Assembly: GCA_016787785.1 (NCBI GenBank)
Contig: JAEUTO010000005.1
Coordinates: 124,001 to 188,000 of the forward strand
DNA: 64,000 nt
Direction: 5' to 3'
Origin: Bacteroidia bacterium
Lineage (GTDB): Bacteria > Bacteroidota > Bacteroidia > B-17B0 > Aurantibacillaceae
The first letter of the stretch is position 1, and every line of letters begins with the position of its first letter. The position numbers and the translations under genes were made by a program. Shown here piece after piece: positions 53,301-62,086 of the stretch. Under the pieces are notes generated by a model. The model made no database searches. It was not told the DNA's origin and saw only the letters and a program-made list of their open reading frames with translations.

Positions 53301-53408
53301 ATGAACAAAGGAGTTGATTTAGGTGATCTTTTAATTATAGCTTTTGTGGTTATAGTTCTTATTACCGGTGCAGTAGTTGTTTTTAGATTTATGAGGAGGA
53401 AAAATTAA
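53301..53408 (+). CDS. 35-residue single-span membrane peptide
   Basis: A short ORF that encodes a short acidic head (MNKGVDLGDL), one hydrophobic helix (LIIAFVVIVLITGAVVVF) and a basic end (RFMRRKN). It stops one base before the tatA ATG and has its own promoter box, both signs of a real gene. The orientation rule predicts a cytoplasmic C-terminus. Its role is unknown; an accessory to the Tat system or the RimK cluster is conceivable only from position. Confidence 0.6.
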   Translation: MNKGVDLGDLLIIAFVVIVLITGAVVVFRFMRRKN

Positions 53409-53409
53409 A

Positions 53410-53661
53410 ATGAGCACACAACAATTTATATTATTTTTAAATTTAGGCGGGGGCGAAGTAGTTATTATTTTATTCGTCATCCTGCTACTATTTGGTGGTA
53501 AAGGCATTCCAAGTATTGCCAAAACATTGGGCAAGGGCATAAGAGAATTTAAAGATGCAACCGGTAGTATCCAAAAAGATATTCAAAATAGTACCAGTGG
53601 TATTACCGAACAGGTAAACGAACACATACAGGAAGTAAAAAAGGAGATCGAAAAAGAATAG
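53410..53661 (+). CDS. tatA: Sec-independent translocase protein TatA/E family
   Basis: An 83-residue TatA-like protein: short N-terminal helix (about 10-29, GGGEVVIILFVILLLFGGKG), the FGG hinge, an amphipathic helix (IPSIAKTLGKGIREFKDA) and a charged tail predicted helical. It forms the protein-conducting part of the twin-arginine translocase. tatC is not in the window. It lies one base after the small membrane ORF and one base before the next gene. Confidence 0.93.
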   Translation: MSTQQFILFLNLGGGEVVIILFVILLLFGGKGIPSIAKTLGKGIREFKDATGSIQKDIQNSTSGITEQVNEHIQEVKKEIEKE

Positions 53662-53662
53662 C

Positions 53663-54124
53663 ATGAAGTATATTTTTTATTTTTCCATCTTTTTTGTTTC
53701 GGGAAATATAATTTCTCAAACCCCAGGAAAAATAAAATTTCAAAAAAATTCTAACCTTATTTATTTTTTCTCTAAAAACTCAACTACCGATTCGGTTGTA
53801 AAAAGTAAAAGCGATGTTTTTTATTTAGTAGTACCCGATTCTTTAAAAAGATTTGTAACCGTTTATGTTGAGAATGGTAAACTTTTAAAAACTACCAACG
53901 ATAGCCTTGTAAGACTAAATTACATGCCCGGTTTAAAATACGAATCGCAGTATGTAATTAACGAGATGCCAGACTCTGGCACTAAAGGTTTTAAAAAGGT
54001 ATTCGACCTTATTAGTTTAATTGACGGACCTTCTTCTTATCAAAAGAACAGGATATTGGTTAAAATAATCAATAAAAAAGAAGAAAAAGTTGTGATCGAG
54101 AATGTTTTCTTATACAGAGAATAG
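53663..54124 (+). CDS. Secreted protein of unknown function
   Basis: A 153-residue protein with signal peptide MKYIFYFSIFFVSGNIISQ. The mature part has no Cys, and beta strands seem likely (SDVFYLVVPDSLKRFVTVYV, RILVKIINKKEEKVVIENVF). No family recognised. The ATG lies one base after tatA, so it is cotranscribed. Confidence 0.7.
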   Translation: MKYIFYFSIFFVSGNIISQTPGKIKFQKNSNLIYFFSKNSTTDSVVKSKSDVFYLVVPDSLKRFVTVYVENGKLLKTTNDSLVRLNYMPGLKYESQYVINEMPDSGTKGFKKVFDLISLIDGPSSYQKNRILVKIINKKEEKVVIENVFLYRE

Positions 54125-54160
54125 TTAAATTTATACTACAAACAATTAAAACCAAATAGC

Positions 54161-54691
54161 ATGGCATTAGATGGCGTAGAAGTTTATTATCCACTTGAGG
54201 TAGGATGTGGCTGGGTTTATTTATGTAAGGATGGATCGAGTTACACAAATAGTATCACCGCGGTAAATCCTGCAAAGCCAAACGAATTTACCATGGTAAA
54301 TTCTACACTGAAGAAGGACACGATCTTTCGTAAAGAAGGAAACGATTATATAACAGATTCTTTTGAACCCGGAACAAATAATATCTTACTTAAAGATAAC
54401 GCGCCCTTGGGCGATACATGGGAAATTAAATTTAAAGCCAATGGGCTGGATAGTATTATGGTAATGACCGTTAAAGGCATTGGTATGGTAAAAGAAGTAA
54501 AAGGCAAAACCTTTGAAAATGTAATGATGATTGAAGCTGAAAGTAAGATATCAATGAATGGTACAATAATGCCGTTGAATTATTTTACGCAATATTATTA
54601 TTGCAAAGGCATTGGTTTGATCCTTACAACCACATCAATGGGCGATGAGCATGCGTTGATTGATTGTATCTTTCCGGAAGATTCAAAATAG
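54161..54691 (+). CDS. Conserved-looking hypothetical protein
   Basis: A 176-residue protein without signal peptide or membrane helix. It begins MALDGVEVYYPLEVGCGWVY and has a repeated strand-turn pattern (KANGLDSIMVMTVKGIGMVKE, YYCKGIGLILTTTSMG) reminiscent of small periplasmic beta domains. Its start, 36 bp after the previous gene, is ATG; no export signal precedes it in frame. Function unknown. Confidence 0.7.
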   Translation: MALDGVEVYYPLEVGCGWVYLCKDGSSYTNSITAVNPAKPNEFTMVNSTLKKDTIFRKEGNDYITDSFEPGTNNILLKDNAPLGDTWEIKFKANGLDSIMVMTVKGIGMVKEVKGKTFENVMMIEAESKISMNGTIMPLNYFTQYYYCKGIGLILTTTSMGDEHALIDCIFPEDSK

Positions 54692-54702
54692 AATATGGTG
54701 AA

Positions 54703-55518
54703 TTAGATTCTTCTGATCAACTCCTTCATCAATAAGGTCATTTTTGGTTCCTGCATTTTTGCAATGTGTTGCACTTCTTCGTGACTCACATTTTGCACTA
54801 CACCTTCAACGCCGAGATCGGTTACAATGCTTATTCCAAATACATCCATGCTGCTGTGTTTGGCAACAATAACTTCGGGCACGGTGCTCATGCCCACCAC
54901 ATCTGCGCCGGTGCGCCACAAATAACGATATTCAGCAGGTGTTTCAAAACAAGGACCACTTAAGCCGGCATAAACGCCTTCGCTTACCTTAATATTATTT
55001 TCTTTGGCAATTTCTTTTGCTAATGCTACATAGGTTTTTTTGTAAGCCTCACTCATATCAGGAAATCGCGGTCCTAATGTTTCAATATTTTTTCCTATTA
55101 ATGGATTGGTTGGAAATAAATTAATATGATCGTTAATGATCATTATTTCGCCCACTTCAAATTTTGGATTCATGCCACCGCTTGCATTACTAACGCATAA
55201 GGTTTTTACGCCAAGGGCTTTCATAACTCTAACAGGGAAAGTAACTTCCTGCATGCTGTAACCTTCATAAAAATGAAAACGGCCTTGCATGGCAATAACT
55301 TTTTTGCCACCCAACTCACCAAAAATTAATTTACCGCTGTGGCCTTCTACCGTGCTTACCGGAAAGTTAGGGATCTCGTTATACGGAAGCGCGTACTCAA
55401 CAATAATTTCTTTTACTAAGCCACCCAAACCTGTTCCAAGTATAATACCAACTTGTGGAATAAAATTGTTGGTCTTCTCACGTATACTTTTGGTGGTAAA
55501 TTCTATTTGCTCTAACAT
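54703..55518 (-). CDS. Purine nucleoside phosphorylase
   Basis: A 271-residue class II (trimeric) PNP. Motifs are GIILGTGLGGL, MQGRFHFYEGYSMQEVTFPVR, SNASGGMNP, GLSGPCFETPAEY and ADVVGMSTVPEVIVA. It splits (deoxy)inosine and guanosine with phosphate into base and sugar phosphate. It begins with ATG 55518, inside the end of lpxK, with a 41-bp overlap. The N-terminal sequence fits the family, so the overlap is probably genuine. Confidence 0.95.
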   Translation of the reverse strand: MLEQIEFTTKSIREKTNNFIPQVGIILGTGLGGLVKEIIVEYALPYNEIPNFPVSTVEGHSGKLIFGELGGKKVIAMQGRFHFYEGYSMQEVTFPVRVMKALGVKTLCVSNASGGMNPKFEVGEIMIINDHINLFPTNPLIGKNIETLGPRFPDMSEAYKKTYVALAKEIAKENNIKVSEGVYAGLSGPCFETPAEYRYLWRTGADVVGMSTVPEVIVAKHSSMDVFGISIVTDLGVEGVVQNVSHEEVQHIAKMQEPKMTLLMKELIRRI

Positions 55519-56566
55519 ACTTTAAAATTACTTGATTAAATTCTTCTTCCTTATCTTTAAATGTCATTTCAACAGGTAAAATATAAATATTCATGCGCTG
55601 TGCAATGTTCCAAACCAAATTACTTTTTAAACGCATAAAATCTTTTTCAGTAGTAACTAAAATTTTATTGCCGCCTTCAAAACTGTTATAATAACGTTCA
55701 ATATCTTCGAGATCTTTTATTGAGAATTCGTGATGATCGTTAAACTGTAAATGTTTTACATCAGCAGCGTATTCTTTTAAATAATTAACCATTGGTTGCG
55801 CGTTTGCAATGCCGGCAAACGAAATAACCCTGAAGCGGAAAAGATCATTGAGCGTATCAATTTTTTCGTTTACGTTGGTAATTGAATACAGATCGCCATA
55901 TTGTAAATAACTAAAAAATACCTGCTGGTGTGCTTTTGGATTTACATCTTTTAAAATGTTACGTATCTCAACCGGGCTTGTTCTATCCGGCGTCTTGGTA
56001 ATAATAATCAGGTCGGCACGAACGATACCACTTTTAAATTCGCGCAAGGTGCCTGCAGGTAACATGGTATCTTTAAAATATAAATTGTTATAGTCGCTTA
56101 CTACAATATTTAATCCGCAACGAATAGCGCGGTGCTGAAAAACATCATCCAGCAAAATTATTTTTGGAGCGTTATCTTGTAAAGCGATCAATTTTTTTAC
56201 GCCGTTCACACGGTTAGCATCTACTGCTACCTGAACATGGTATTTGTATTTATAGATCAATGGCTCGTCGCCAATATCATCGGCTGTACTATTTTCATTG
56301 GCCAATAAAAAGCCGGATGTTTTTCTTTTATAACCACGACTAAGCGTTGCCAATTTTGGTTCTTCCTGCCGAAGTAAACGAATTAAATATTCTACAAGGG
56401 GAGTTTTTCCGGCGCCACCAACAGATAAATTGCCAACGCCAATTGTGTGAACATCAAATTTGGTGACCTTTAAAAAGTGCCCGTCGTACAAACGGTTCCT
56501 TAATAGCGTTATTAAGCCGTAAATAAATGCAATCGGTTGCAGCAGTATTTTTAACCCGGGATTCAA
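55478..56566 (-). CDS. lpxK: Tetraacyldisaccharide 4'-kinase
   Basis: A 362-residue LpxK, which phosphorylates the lipid A precursor at the 4' position. N-terminal LLQPIAFIYGLITLLRN is the membrane-associated helix; the P-loop follows in GVGNLSVGGAGKTPLVEYL. Later motifs include LSRGYKRKTSGF, DDIGDEPLIYKYK, VQVAVDANRVNG and LLDDVFQHRAI. The start is TTG at 56566; no ATG or GTG precedes it before an in-frame stop. It overlaps the PNP gene by 41 bp. Confidence 0.95.
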   Translation of the reverse strand: MNPGLKILLQPIAFIYGLITLLRNRLYDGHFLKVTKFDVHTIGVGNLSVGGAGKTPLVEYLIRLLRQEEPKLATLSRGYKRKTSGFLLANENSTADDIGDEPLIYKYKYHVQVAVDANRVNGVKKLIALQDNAPKIILLDDVFQHRAIRCGLNIVVSDYNNLYFKDTMLPAGTLREFKSGIVRADLIIITKTPDRTSPVEIRNILKDVNPKAHQQVFFSYLQYGDLYSITNVNEKIDTLNDLFRFRVISFAGIANAQPMVNYLKEYAADVKHLQFNDHHEFSIKDLEDIERYYNSFEGGNKILVTTEKDFMRLKSNLVWNIAQRMNIYILPVEMTFKDKEEEFNQVILKYVRANRIYHQKYT

Positions 56567-56627
56567 ACAGGTTAAATATGCTTATTTTTTTCGAAAAACT
56601 AAAATTTAATATAATAAGGCACCCGAT

Positions 56628-57404
56628 CTACTCGCCGCTTGCACCACCGGCAGCATCTGTCTGGAAGCCCAATTGCGGCTTTTGCGGATCGAATTTAATA
56701 TCATAAAAATTAGAGCCCCTGTGGTAACTTACCGTTAAAATCGAGGTTTTATCCCAATCGGTGATCTTTTCCTTGGTCATGTTGGTAATGGTTTTAATGC
56801 AAGAATTTATATTCTTCAATTTCCACTTCGCAACATTGGTTTTTGGATGCCATCTAACAAAATATAATTTTTGTTCTTTACCCGCATTGCAAACGCCGCC
56901 ATCTGACTTGGATTTAGTGAATGCCTGAATAAAGATCAACATATACGTTGTATCGCCAACTACTTTTTCATAGACCACTTTTTTAATTTCAGGATCTTTG
57001 CAAATAGAATCGTTTACACAATAGGTTAAGTTAGTATCCTTATTGGCAATGTTAATGCACAATTGAATAGGAGGTTGTTTTGTTTTAAGTTTTGGATTAG
57101 GGTAAGTAGTTTTAACCCAAAACGACATTTTTTTCTTTCTTTGTTCTATACGCAAAGCGTTCCTTAACGAGTCGTTCCTAAGTTTTCTTTCTTTATAAAA
57201 AACTTTTTTGCCCGTCATAGGATCAATTTCTGTCTCTAAAGGCAGCGTTAGCTCCAGTAATTCTTCAGGAGTTTTTTCTTCTTCAATTTCTGCACCGGTA
57301 GAATCTACCTTGGCAACTTTGGTTTTAGTTTTAGTTTTGGTCTTTGTTTGGCCATTCATTGCAAATGACACAAAAAGTATGGCAATAATTAATAATCTAT
57401 ACAT
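56628..57404 (-). CDS. Secreted protein with Lys-Thr repeat, unknown function
   Basis: A 258-residue protein with signal peptide MYRLLIIAILFVSFAMNGQ. Then comes a short (Lys-Thr)n run encoded by 6-bp repeats, an acidic linker and a basic helix (ERKLRNDSLRNALRIEQRKK). The C-terminal domain has four or five Cys (LCINIAN, TYCVND, GGVCNAGKEQKLYFVRWHP). No family recognised. Confidence 0.7.
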   Translation of the reverse strand: MYRLLIIAILFVSFAMNGQTKTKTKTKTKVAKVDSTGAEIEEEKTPEELLELTLPLETEIDPMTGKKVFYKERKLRNDSLRNALRIEQRKKKMSFWVKTTYPNPKLKTKQPPIQLCINIANKDTNLTYCVNDSICKDPEIKKVVYEKVVGDTTYMLIFIQAFTKSKSDGGVCNAGKEQKLYFVRWHPKTNVAKWKLKNINSCIKTITNMTKEKITDWDKTSILTVSYHRGSNFYDIKFDPQKPQLGFQTDAAGGASGE

Positions 57405-57489
57405 ATAGCGAAAATAATAAAATTTTTAAATCTCGTTTATCTTTTATAAAAATTTTGTTTACAACCGATTCTTAATAACATAAAAACGC

Positions 57490-58137
57490 CTAGAACTGCC
57501 CATTCTCGACTAATTTAATGGCGCGCTCTATCATAATATCTTCTACCTGAGCATCGTATTCGGTCTTCATGTTATTTCCAAATAATCGTGCCAGGGTTTG
57601 CCACATAGCTGCCTGAAAACTGCCTCTAAGTTGTTTTACTACCTCGTAAGTTGTTTTGCCCGATTCTCGGTCGATCAATTTCATTAACACTTTTCCTTGC
57701 GTAACGGTTAAGTCTTTTAATTCATCTTCAAACTCTTTTCTAAGATCCTTTTCACATACTTTTAAAAAGGCCTTTTTAAGATCTTCATCCTGCATTTTTT
57801 CGAGTGCTTTATCATACTCTTTAAGTTTTGCGGCAGCAAGTATAGCGTAGGGATAAACTTTTTTTACGTTATGTTTTGTTCTTGTCCATTGCTCGTATTG
57901 GCGTGGCGTTTTAAAAACATATTCGGTATAAATATAAACGGTATTTAAAAGAACCAAGGGAAGGGTATCACCATTCACGATTTCGGCCCTGCATCGGAAA
58001 CCAACCTTTGGTGGAACAGTAAAATCCTGTGTGTTTGTTTGAGCCTGAAAAGAAACCGAATTAAGGCCTATAATAATTAAGGCCATTGTTTTTAAAAATG
58101 AATTATTGAAAGAATATTTTAAAAAACAACTACTCAT
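57490..58137 (-). CDS. DUF4294 family secreted protein
   Basis: A 215-residue protein. The signal-peptide region is MSSCFLKYSFNN...TMALIIIGLNSVSFQAQ. The mature part follows DUF4294: RCRAEIVNGDTLPLVLLNTV, YPYAILAAAKLKEYDKAL, KDLTVTQGKVLMKLIDRESG and a C-terminal helix that ends AIKLVENGQF. The family is confined largely to Bacteroidota and has no known function. Confidence 0.87.
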   Translation of the reverse strand: MSSCFLKYSFNNSFLKTMALIIIGLNSVSFQAQTNTQDFTVPPKVGFRCRAEIVNGDTLPLVLLNTVYIYTEYVFKTPRQYEQWTRTKHNVKKVYPYAILAAAKLKEYDKALEKMQDEDLKKAFLKVCEKDLRKEFEDELKDLTVTQGKVLMKLIDRESGKTTYEVVKQLRGSFQAAMWQTLARLFGNNMKTEYDAQVEDIMIERAIKLVENGQF

Positions 58138-58185
58138 CTACTCCTTTATTATCTTGTACGCTAAAGGTAACCTACAAGTTTCATG

Positions 58186-59670
58186 CTAATTCAACCGGTT
58201 CGTTTTCCATTTGCTTTTTTTAACAGGGTTTTCGGTCAATCCGGCTTGTTTTGTCTTATTTCCCTCAAAAATTATAGAACCTGCAATGGCCGCTAATTCG
58301 GCGTATTCTTCGTTTTTAACATTTAATACTTCGGGTGTAAAATATTTTGCAATAAAGCCGGTATCGAAGTTGCCACTTACAAAAGCTTCGTGCTTTAAAA
58401 CAAATTTACAAAAATCTAACGTTGTTTCAACACCTATTATTGTATAATCCTCAATGGCCCTTATCATTTTTTCAATGGCCTCCGTTCTGTCTTTGCCATG
58501 TACAATTAATTTTGAGATCATAGGATCGTAATAGATGGGAATATCCATACCTTCTTCAAACCCATCATCCACGCGTACGCCCGGGCCACTTGGTGTTTTG
58601 TAAACCACCAGTTTGCCAATATCCGGTAAAAAATTATTCATCGGGTCTTCTGCACACACCCTAACTTCAAGGGCATGACCGTTTATTTTAAGATCTTCCT
58701 GTGTAAAGCTTAGTTTTTCGTTACGTGCTACTTTTATCTGTTCTTTAACAAGGTCTAAACCGGTTATTAATTCCGAAACCGGATGTTCTACCTGTAAACG
58801 GGTGTTCATTTCTAAAAAATAAAAATTTAAGTCGGCATCCAATAAGAATTCAACCGTTCCCGCGCCGCTGTAATTACAGGCTTTGGCCACATCTACGGCG
58901 CATTTGCCCATTTTTGCGCGCAATTCAGGAGATAATACACTACTTGGCGCTTCTTCAATCAATTTTTGGTGTCGGCGTTGAATACTACACTCTCTTTCGA
59001 ATAAATAAACGCAGTTACCATGGTTATCGGCCAATAGTTGTATCTCTATGTGTCGTGGACGGCTGGCATATTTTTCAATAAAAACGGCGCCATTACCAAA
59101 GGCAGAAATAGCCTCGCTTATAGCCATTTTCATTTGCTCCTCGATCTCGCTTTCCTTTTCTACCAGGCGCATACCCTTACCACCACCACCGGCGCTGGCC
59201 TTTATCAATAAAGGAAAACCAACTTCTTTGGCTACTTTAACCGCCTCTTTAAGGTCGCTGATAGCGCCTTCAGAGCCTGGAATCATGGGTACTTTGTATT
59301 TTTTAGCGGTAGCTTTGGCGCTGAGTTTATCGCCCATAAGGTCCATGCTCTCGGCACTTGGGCCAATAAAAGTAATGCCTGCTTTTTTTACTTTTCTTGC
59401 AAAATCCGCATTCTCACTCAAAAATCCGTAACCGGGATGGATCCCGTCAACCCCTAATTCTTTACAAATAGCAATAATTTTATCGCCCTGTAAATAAGAT
59501 TGTGCACTTGGTGGCGGACCAACGCAAACAGCCTCATCGGCATATCTTACAAAAAGCGCATTTCTATCGGCTTCAGAAAAAATGGCAACGGTTTTAATTC
59601 CCATTTCGCGGGCGCTACGCATAATGCGTAATGCAATTTCACCACGGTTTGCTACTAAGATCTTTTTCAT
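58186..59670 (-). CDS. Biotin carboxylase subunit (acetyl-/acyl-CoA carboxylase)
   Basis: A 494-residue ATP-grasp carboxylase. The start KKILVANRGEIALRIMRSAR, the Gly-rich loop KASAGGGGKGMRLV, EKYASRPRHIEIQLL, CSIQRRHQKLIEEAPS and FYFLEMNTRLQVEHPVSE are all diagnostic. It carboxylates biotin on a carrier protein. No carrier or carboxyltransferase gene is adjacent. The C-terminus is about 45 residues longer than E. coli AccC, as in acyl-CoA carboxylases of this clade, so accC or a propionyl-CoA role are both possible. Confidence 0.94.
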   Translation of the reverse strand: MKKILVANRGEIALRIMRSAREMGIKTVAIFSEADRNALFVRYADEAVCVGPPPSAQSYLQGDKIIAICKELGVDGIHPGYGFLSENADFARKVKKAGITFIGPSAESMDLMGDKLSAKATAKKYKVPMIPGSEGAISDLKEAVKVAKEVGFPLLIKASAGGGGKGMRLVEKESEIEEQMKMAISEAISAFGNGAVFIEKYASRPRHIEIQLLADNHGNCVYLFERECSIQRRHQKLIEEAPSSVLSPELRAKMGKCAVDVAKACNYSGAGTVEFLLDADLNFYFLEMNTRLQVEHPVSELITGLDLVKEQIKVARNEKLSFTQEDLKINGHALEVRVCAEDPMNNFLPDIGKLVVYKTPSGPGVRVDDGFEEGMDIPIYYDPMISKLIVHGKDRTEAIEKMIRAIEDYTIIGVETTLDFCKFVLKHEAFVSGNFDTGFIAKYFTPEVLNVKNEEYAELAAIAGSIIFEGNKTKQAGLTENPVKKSKWKTNRLN

Positions 59671-59769
59671 GTATTACAAAAAATTCAAATTGTTTAGTGG
59701 TTAAAGATAATCAATATTCATGTTGTAAAATATCCTTTAAATGTTTTAGTTTGTTATTATCTTAGGCTT

Positions 59770-60537
59770 ATGTTTTTTTACCTTTCAAAGCTGCTTGGTT
59801 TTATAATTTCTCCTTTGGTATGGGTGTTTATTTTGCTGCTTTATTCTTTTAAAACTAAAGTAGAAGGTCGCGCCAAAAAACTACGAATAGCTGCAATAAT
59901 TATCTTATTTGTTTGTAGCAACTCTTTTATAGTGGATGAATGTTTTCGCCAATATGAGCCTGTAACGCCCGATTACGACCTTATGACCACTAAATATGAT
60001 GGCGCCATAATTTTAGGAGGAATTGGAAGTGTGGATGTGCGCCTGAAAAAACTGAGTTTTGGTTGGGGGGGCGATAGATTATTCCAGGTATTTCCTATGT
60101 ATTATAATGGCAGGGTAAAAAAAATTATTTTTACAGGCGGCAGTGGTAGTATTGAATTTCCTGAAAGAAAAGAAGGTATTTATGTACAAAAATATTTAAA
60201 GGCAATTAATATTCCCGATAGTGCCGTCATTATTGAAACAGAAAGTAAGAATACGTATGAAAATGCGGTTTACACAAAAAAAATGTTGGATAGTTTAAAA
60301 CTAAAAGGCAATTTTTTATTGGTCACATCTGCCTTTCATATGCCCAGAGCAATGGCCGTATTTAAAAAAGCGGGTTACGCAAATCTCACGCCTTATCTAA
60401 CAAACAGAGTTAGCGGCTTAAGGCGTTTTACGTTTGACCATTTATTTATTCCCAATCCTGATGCCTTATTTTCGTTGCAAATGTTAATTCACGAATGGCT
60501 TGGTTTTATAGTTTACAAGATTAAGGGCTATGCTTAA
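59770..60537 (+). CDS. YdcF/ElyC family (DUF218) membrane protein
   Basis: A 255-residue protein with two N-terminal helices (about 5-25 and 35-55) and a DUF218 domain (about 75-230): GAIILGGIGS, KKIIFTGGSGSIEF, VIIETESKNTYENAVYTKK, FLLVTSAFHMPRAMAVFKKAG. SanA/ElyC relatives act in envelope integrity and lipid-carrier or peptidoglycan metabolism. The gene overlaps the DUF2851 gene by 8 bp. Confidence 0.9.
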   Translation: MFFYLSKLLGFIISPLVWVFILLLYSFKTKVEGRAKKLRIAAIIILFVCSNSFIVDECFRQYEPVTPDYDLMTTKYDGAIILGGIGSVDVRLKKLSFGWGGDRLFQVFPMYYNGRVKKIIFTGGSGSIEFPERKEGIYVQKYLKAINIPDSAVIIETESKNTYENAVYTKKMLDSLKLKGNFLLVTSAFHMPRAMAVFKKAGYANLTPYLTNRVSGLRRFTFDHLFIPNPDALFSLQMLIHEWLGFIVYKIKGYA

Positions 60538-61807
60538 ATTTAGTGAGGATCTTTTACAATTCTTATGGCAGTATAAAATTTTAAAGCCGGTGCCTTTTGT
60601 TACTGCTAAAGGCAAAGAGATAGTTGTTTTAAAGAATGGTGAATTGAATAAAGATTCGGGCCCGGATTTTTTTAACGCACAAATTAAAATAGATGAAGTA
60701 ATTCTTGTTGGCAATATTGAAGTGCATATTAAAACCAGCGATTGGTTAAAACACAAACATCAGCAAGACAAAAATTACGATAATATTATTTTGCATGTGG
60801 TGTATGAACACGATACAGATCTCGATCAAAATACAACCAACAATGTTGAGGTGCTCGAATTAAAAAGTTTAATTGCCGAAAGTACTTTGGCAACCTACAA
60901 TCAACTGAGTTGTGCAAAAACTAAAATTGCCTGTCATAATCAATTAGCTGGCTTAAACGACTTTAAATTTATTAGTTGGTTAGAGCGCATGACCCTAGAG
61001 CGTTTGGAAGGTAAGGTAAACGCGATAGAAAATTATTTTAAGTCGGTTGCCGGCGATTACACGCAAACATTTTATTTTTTATTGTTGCGAAACTTTGGTT
61101 TTAAAGTAAACTCTTTACCTTTTGAATTGCTGGCAAAAAATTTACCAATAACTATTTTATTAAAGCACGCTGATAACCTTTTACAGTTGGAGGCATTGTT
61201 GTTGGGAACTTGTGGTTTATTAGAAAACCAGTTTGAAGACAAATACATTTTACAATTACAAAACGAGTTTGATTATTTAAAAAATAAATACCGTATTATT
61301 TCTTTAAATAAAGAGATCTTTAAATTTTCAAAGTTGCGCCCTGCCAATTTCCCAACCATACGTTTAGCGCAATTTGCAAAACTGCTAAATACAAAACCCG
61401 TTTTATTTATTGCGCCGTACGATTTTGCCAATTACGACGAGATAGTATTAGCTTTAAAAATAAATTTAGAAGGTTACTGGAAGAACCATTATAATATGGA
61501 TGGAAAAGTGACGTCAAAAGATCTTGCGCTTGGACTTAGCTCAATTGAAAATCTGGTAATTAATACTTTTGCGCCTTTTTATTTCTTTTATTCTAAAAGA
61601 ACCTCAAAACCGGAAATGACCGACCTGGCGATTGAGTTGTTAAATAAGTGCGATTTTGAGCAAAATACAAAAACCAAATTATTTGAGGAAAAAAAGGCAT
61701 TGTTAAAGACTGCGGCTGATAGCCAGGCTGCTATTAACTTGTACGATAACTATTGTAGTAAAAAATCCTGTTTAAAATGTGGGGTGGCGGCGTCATTGTT
61801 GAAATGA
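60530..61807 (+). CDS. DUF2851 family protein
   Basis: A 425-residue cytoplasmic protein of a Bacteroidota family with no known activity. The N-terminal third has a nuclease-like pattern of conserved residues (SGPDFFNAQIKI, GNIEVHIKTSDWLKHKH, DNIILHVVYEHD), which recalls PD-(D/E)xK folds. The C-terminal YDNYCSKKSCLKCGVAASLL contains three conserved Cys. The next gene, pspC-like, commonly neighbours it. Confidence 0.88.
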   Translation: MLKFSEDLLQFLWQYKILKPVPFVTAKGKEIVVLKNGELNKDSGPDFFNAQIKIDEVILVGNIEVHIKTSDWLKHKHQQDKNYDNIILHVVYEHDTDLDQNTTNNVEVLELKSLIAESTLATYNQLSCAKTKIACHNQLAGLNDFKFISWLERMTLERLEGKVNAIENYFKSVAGDYTQTFYFLLLRNFGFKVNSLPFELLAKNLPITILLKHADNLLQLEALLLGTCGLLENQFEDKYILQLQNEFDYLKNKYRIISLNKEIFKFSKLRPANFPTIRLAQFAKLLNTKPVLFIAPYDFANYDEIVLALKINLEGYWKNHYNMDGKVTSKDLALGLSSIENLVINTFAPFYFFYSKRTSKPEMTDLAIELLNKCDFEQNTKTKLFEEKKALLKTAADSQAAINLYDNYCSKKSCLKCGVAASLLK

Positions 61808-61820
61808 GCTTAATTTTTTA

Positions 61821-61828
61821 TATTTTTG
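61821..61828 (+). promoter_or_regulatory. -7 box of pspC-like gene, leaderless layout
   Basis: TATTTTTG with GTTG 19 bp upstream. It ends four bases before the ATG at 61833. Confidence 0.5.
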
Positions 61829-61832
61829 TAAT

Positions 61833-62069
61833 ATGATCCGTAAAATAATACAGTGGTTTGAACAACAAGCTTTTGGTGTTTGCGAATGGTGGGGCAAATT
61901 GCTTGGCATTAGAACAACCAAAGTACGGATGTATTTTATCTATCTGTCTTTTTTTACGTTCGGCAGCCCTATAATTATTTATTTTATTATGGCGTTTATT
62001 TTAGAACATAAAAATTATTTTAAGCCATTTAAGTCGCGCAAACGCAAAAGTGTTTGGGATATTGAATAA
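61833..62069 (+). CDS. PspC-domain membrane protein
   Basis: A 78-residue protein consisting of a PspC domain: amphipathic start (IRKIIQWFEQQAFGVCEWWG), RTTKVRMYFIYLSFFTFGSP, a membrane helix IIIYFIMAFILEHK and a basic end. PspC proteins sense or respond to membrane stress. It may be transcribed separately from the DUF2851 gene from the box at 61821. Confidence 0.88.
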   Translation: MIRKIIQWFEQQAFGVCEWWGKLLGIRTTKVRMYFIYLSFFTFGSPIIIYFIMAFILEHKNYFKPFKSRKRKSVWDIE

Positions 62070-62086
62070 CCTTTAAAACTATTACT

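Noticed and set aside
57319-57350. 6-bp tandem repeat encoding Lys-Thr, as a phase-variation switch
   Set aside because: Units are multiples of three, so changes in copy number keep the frame; at most they vary linker length.
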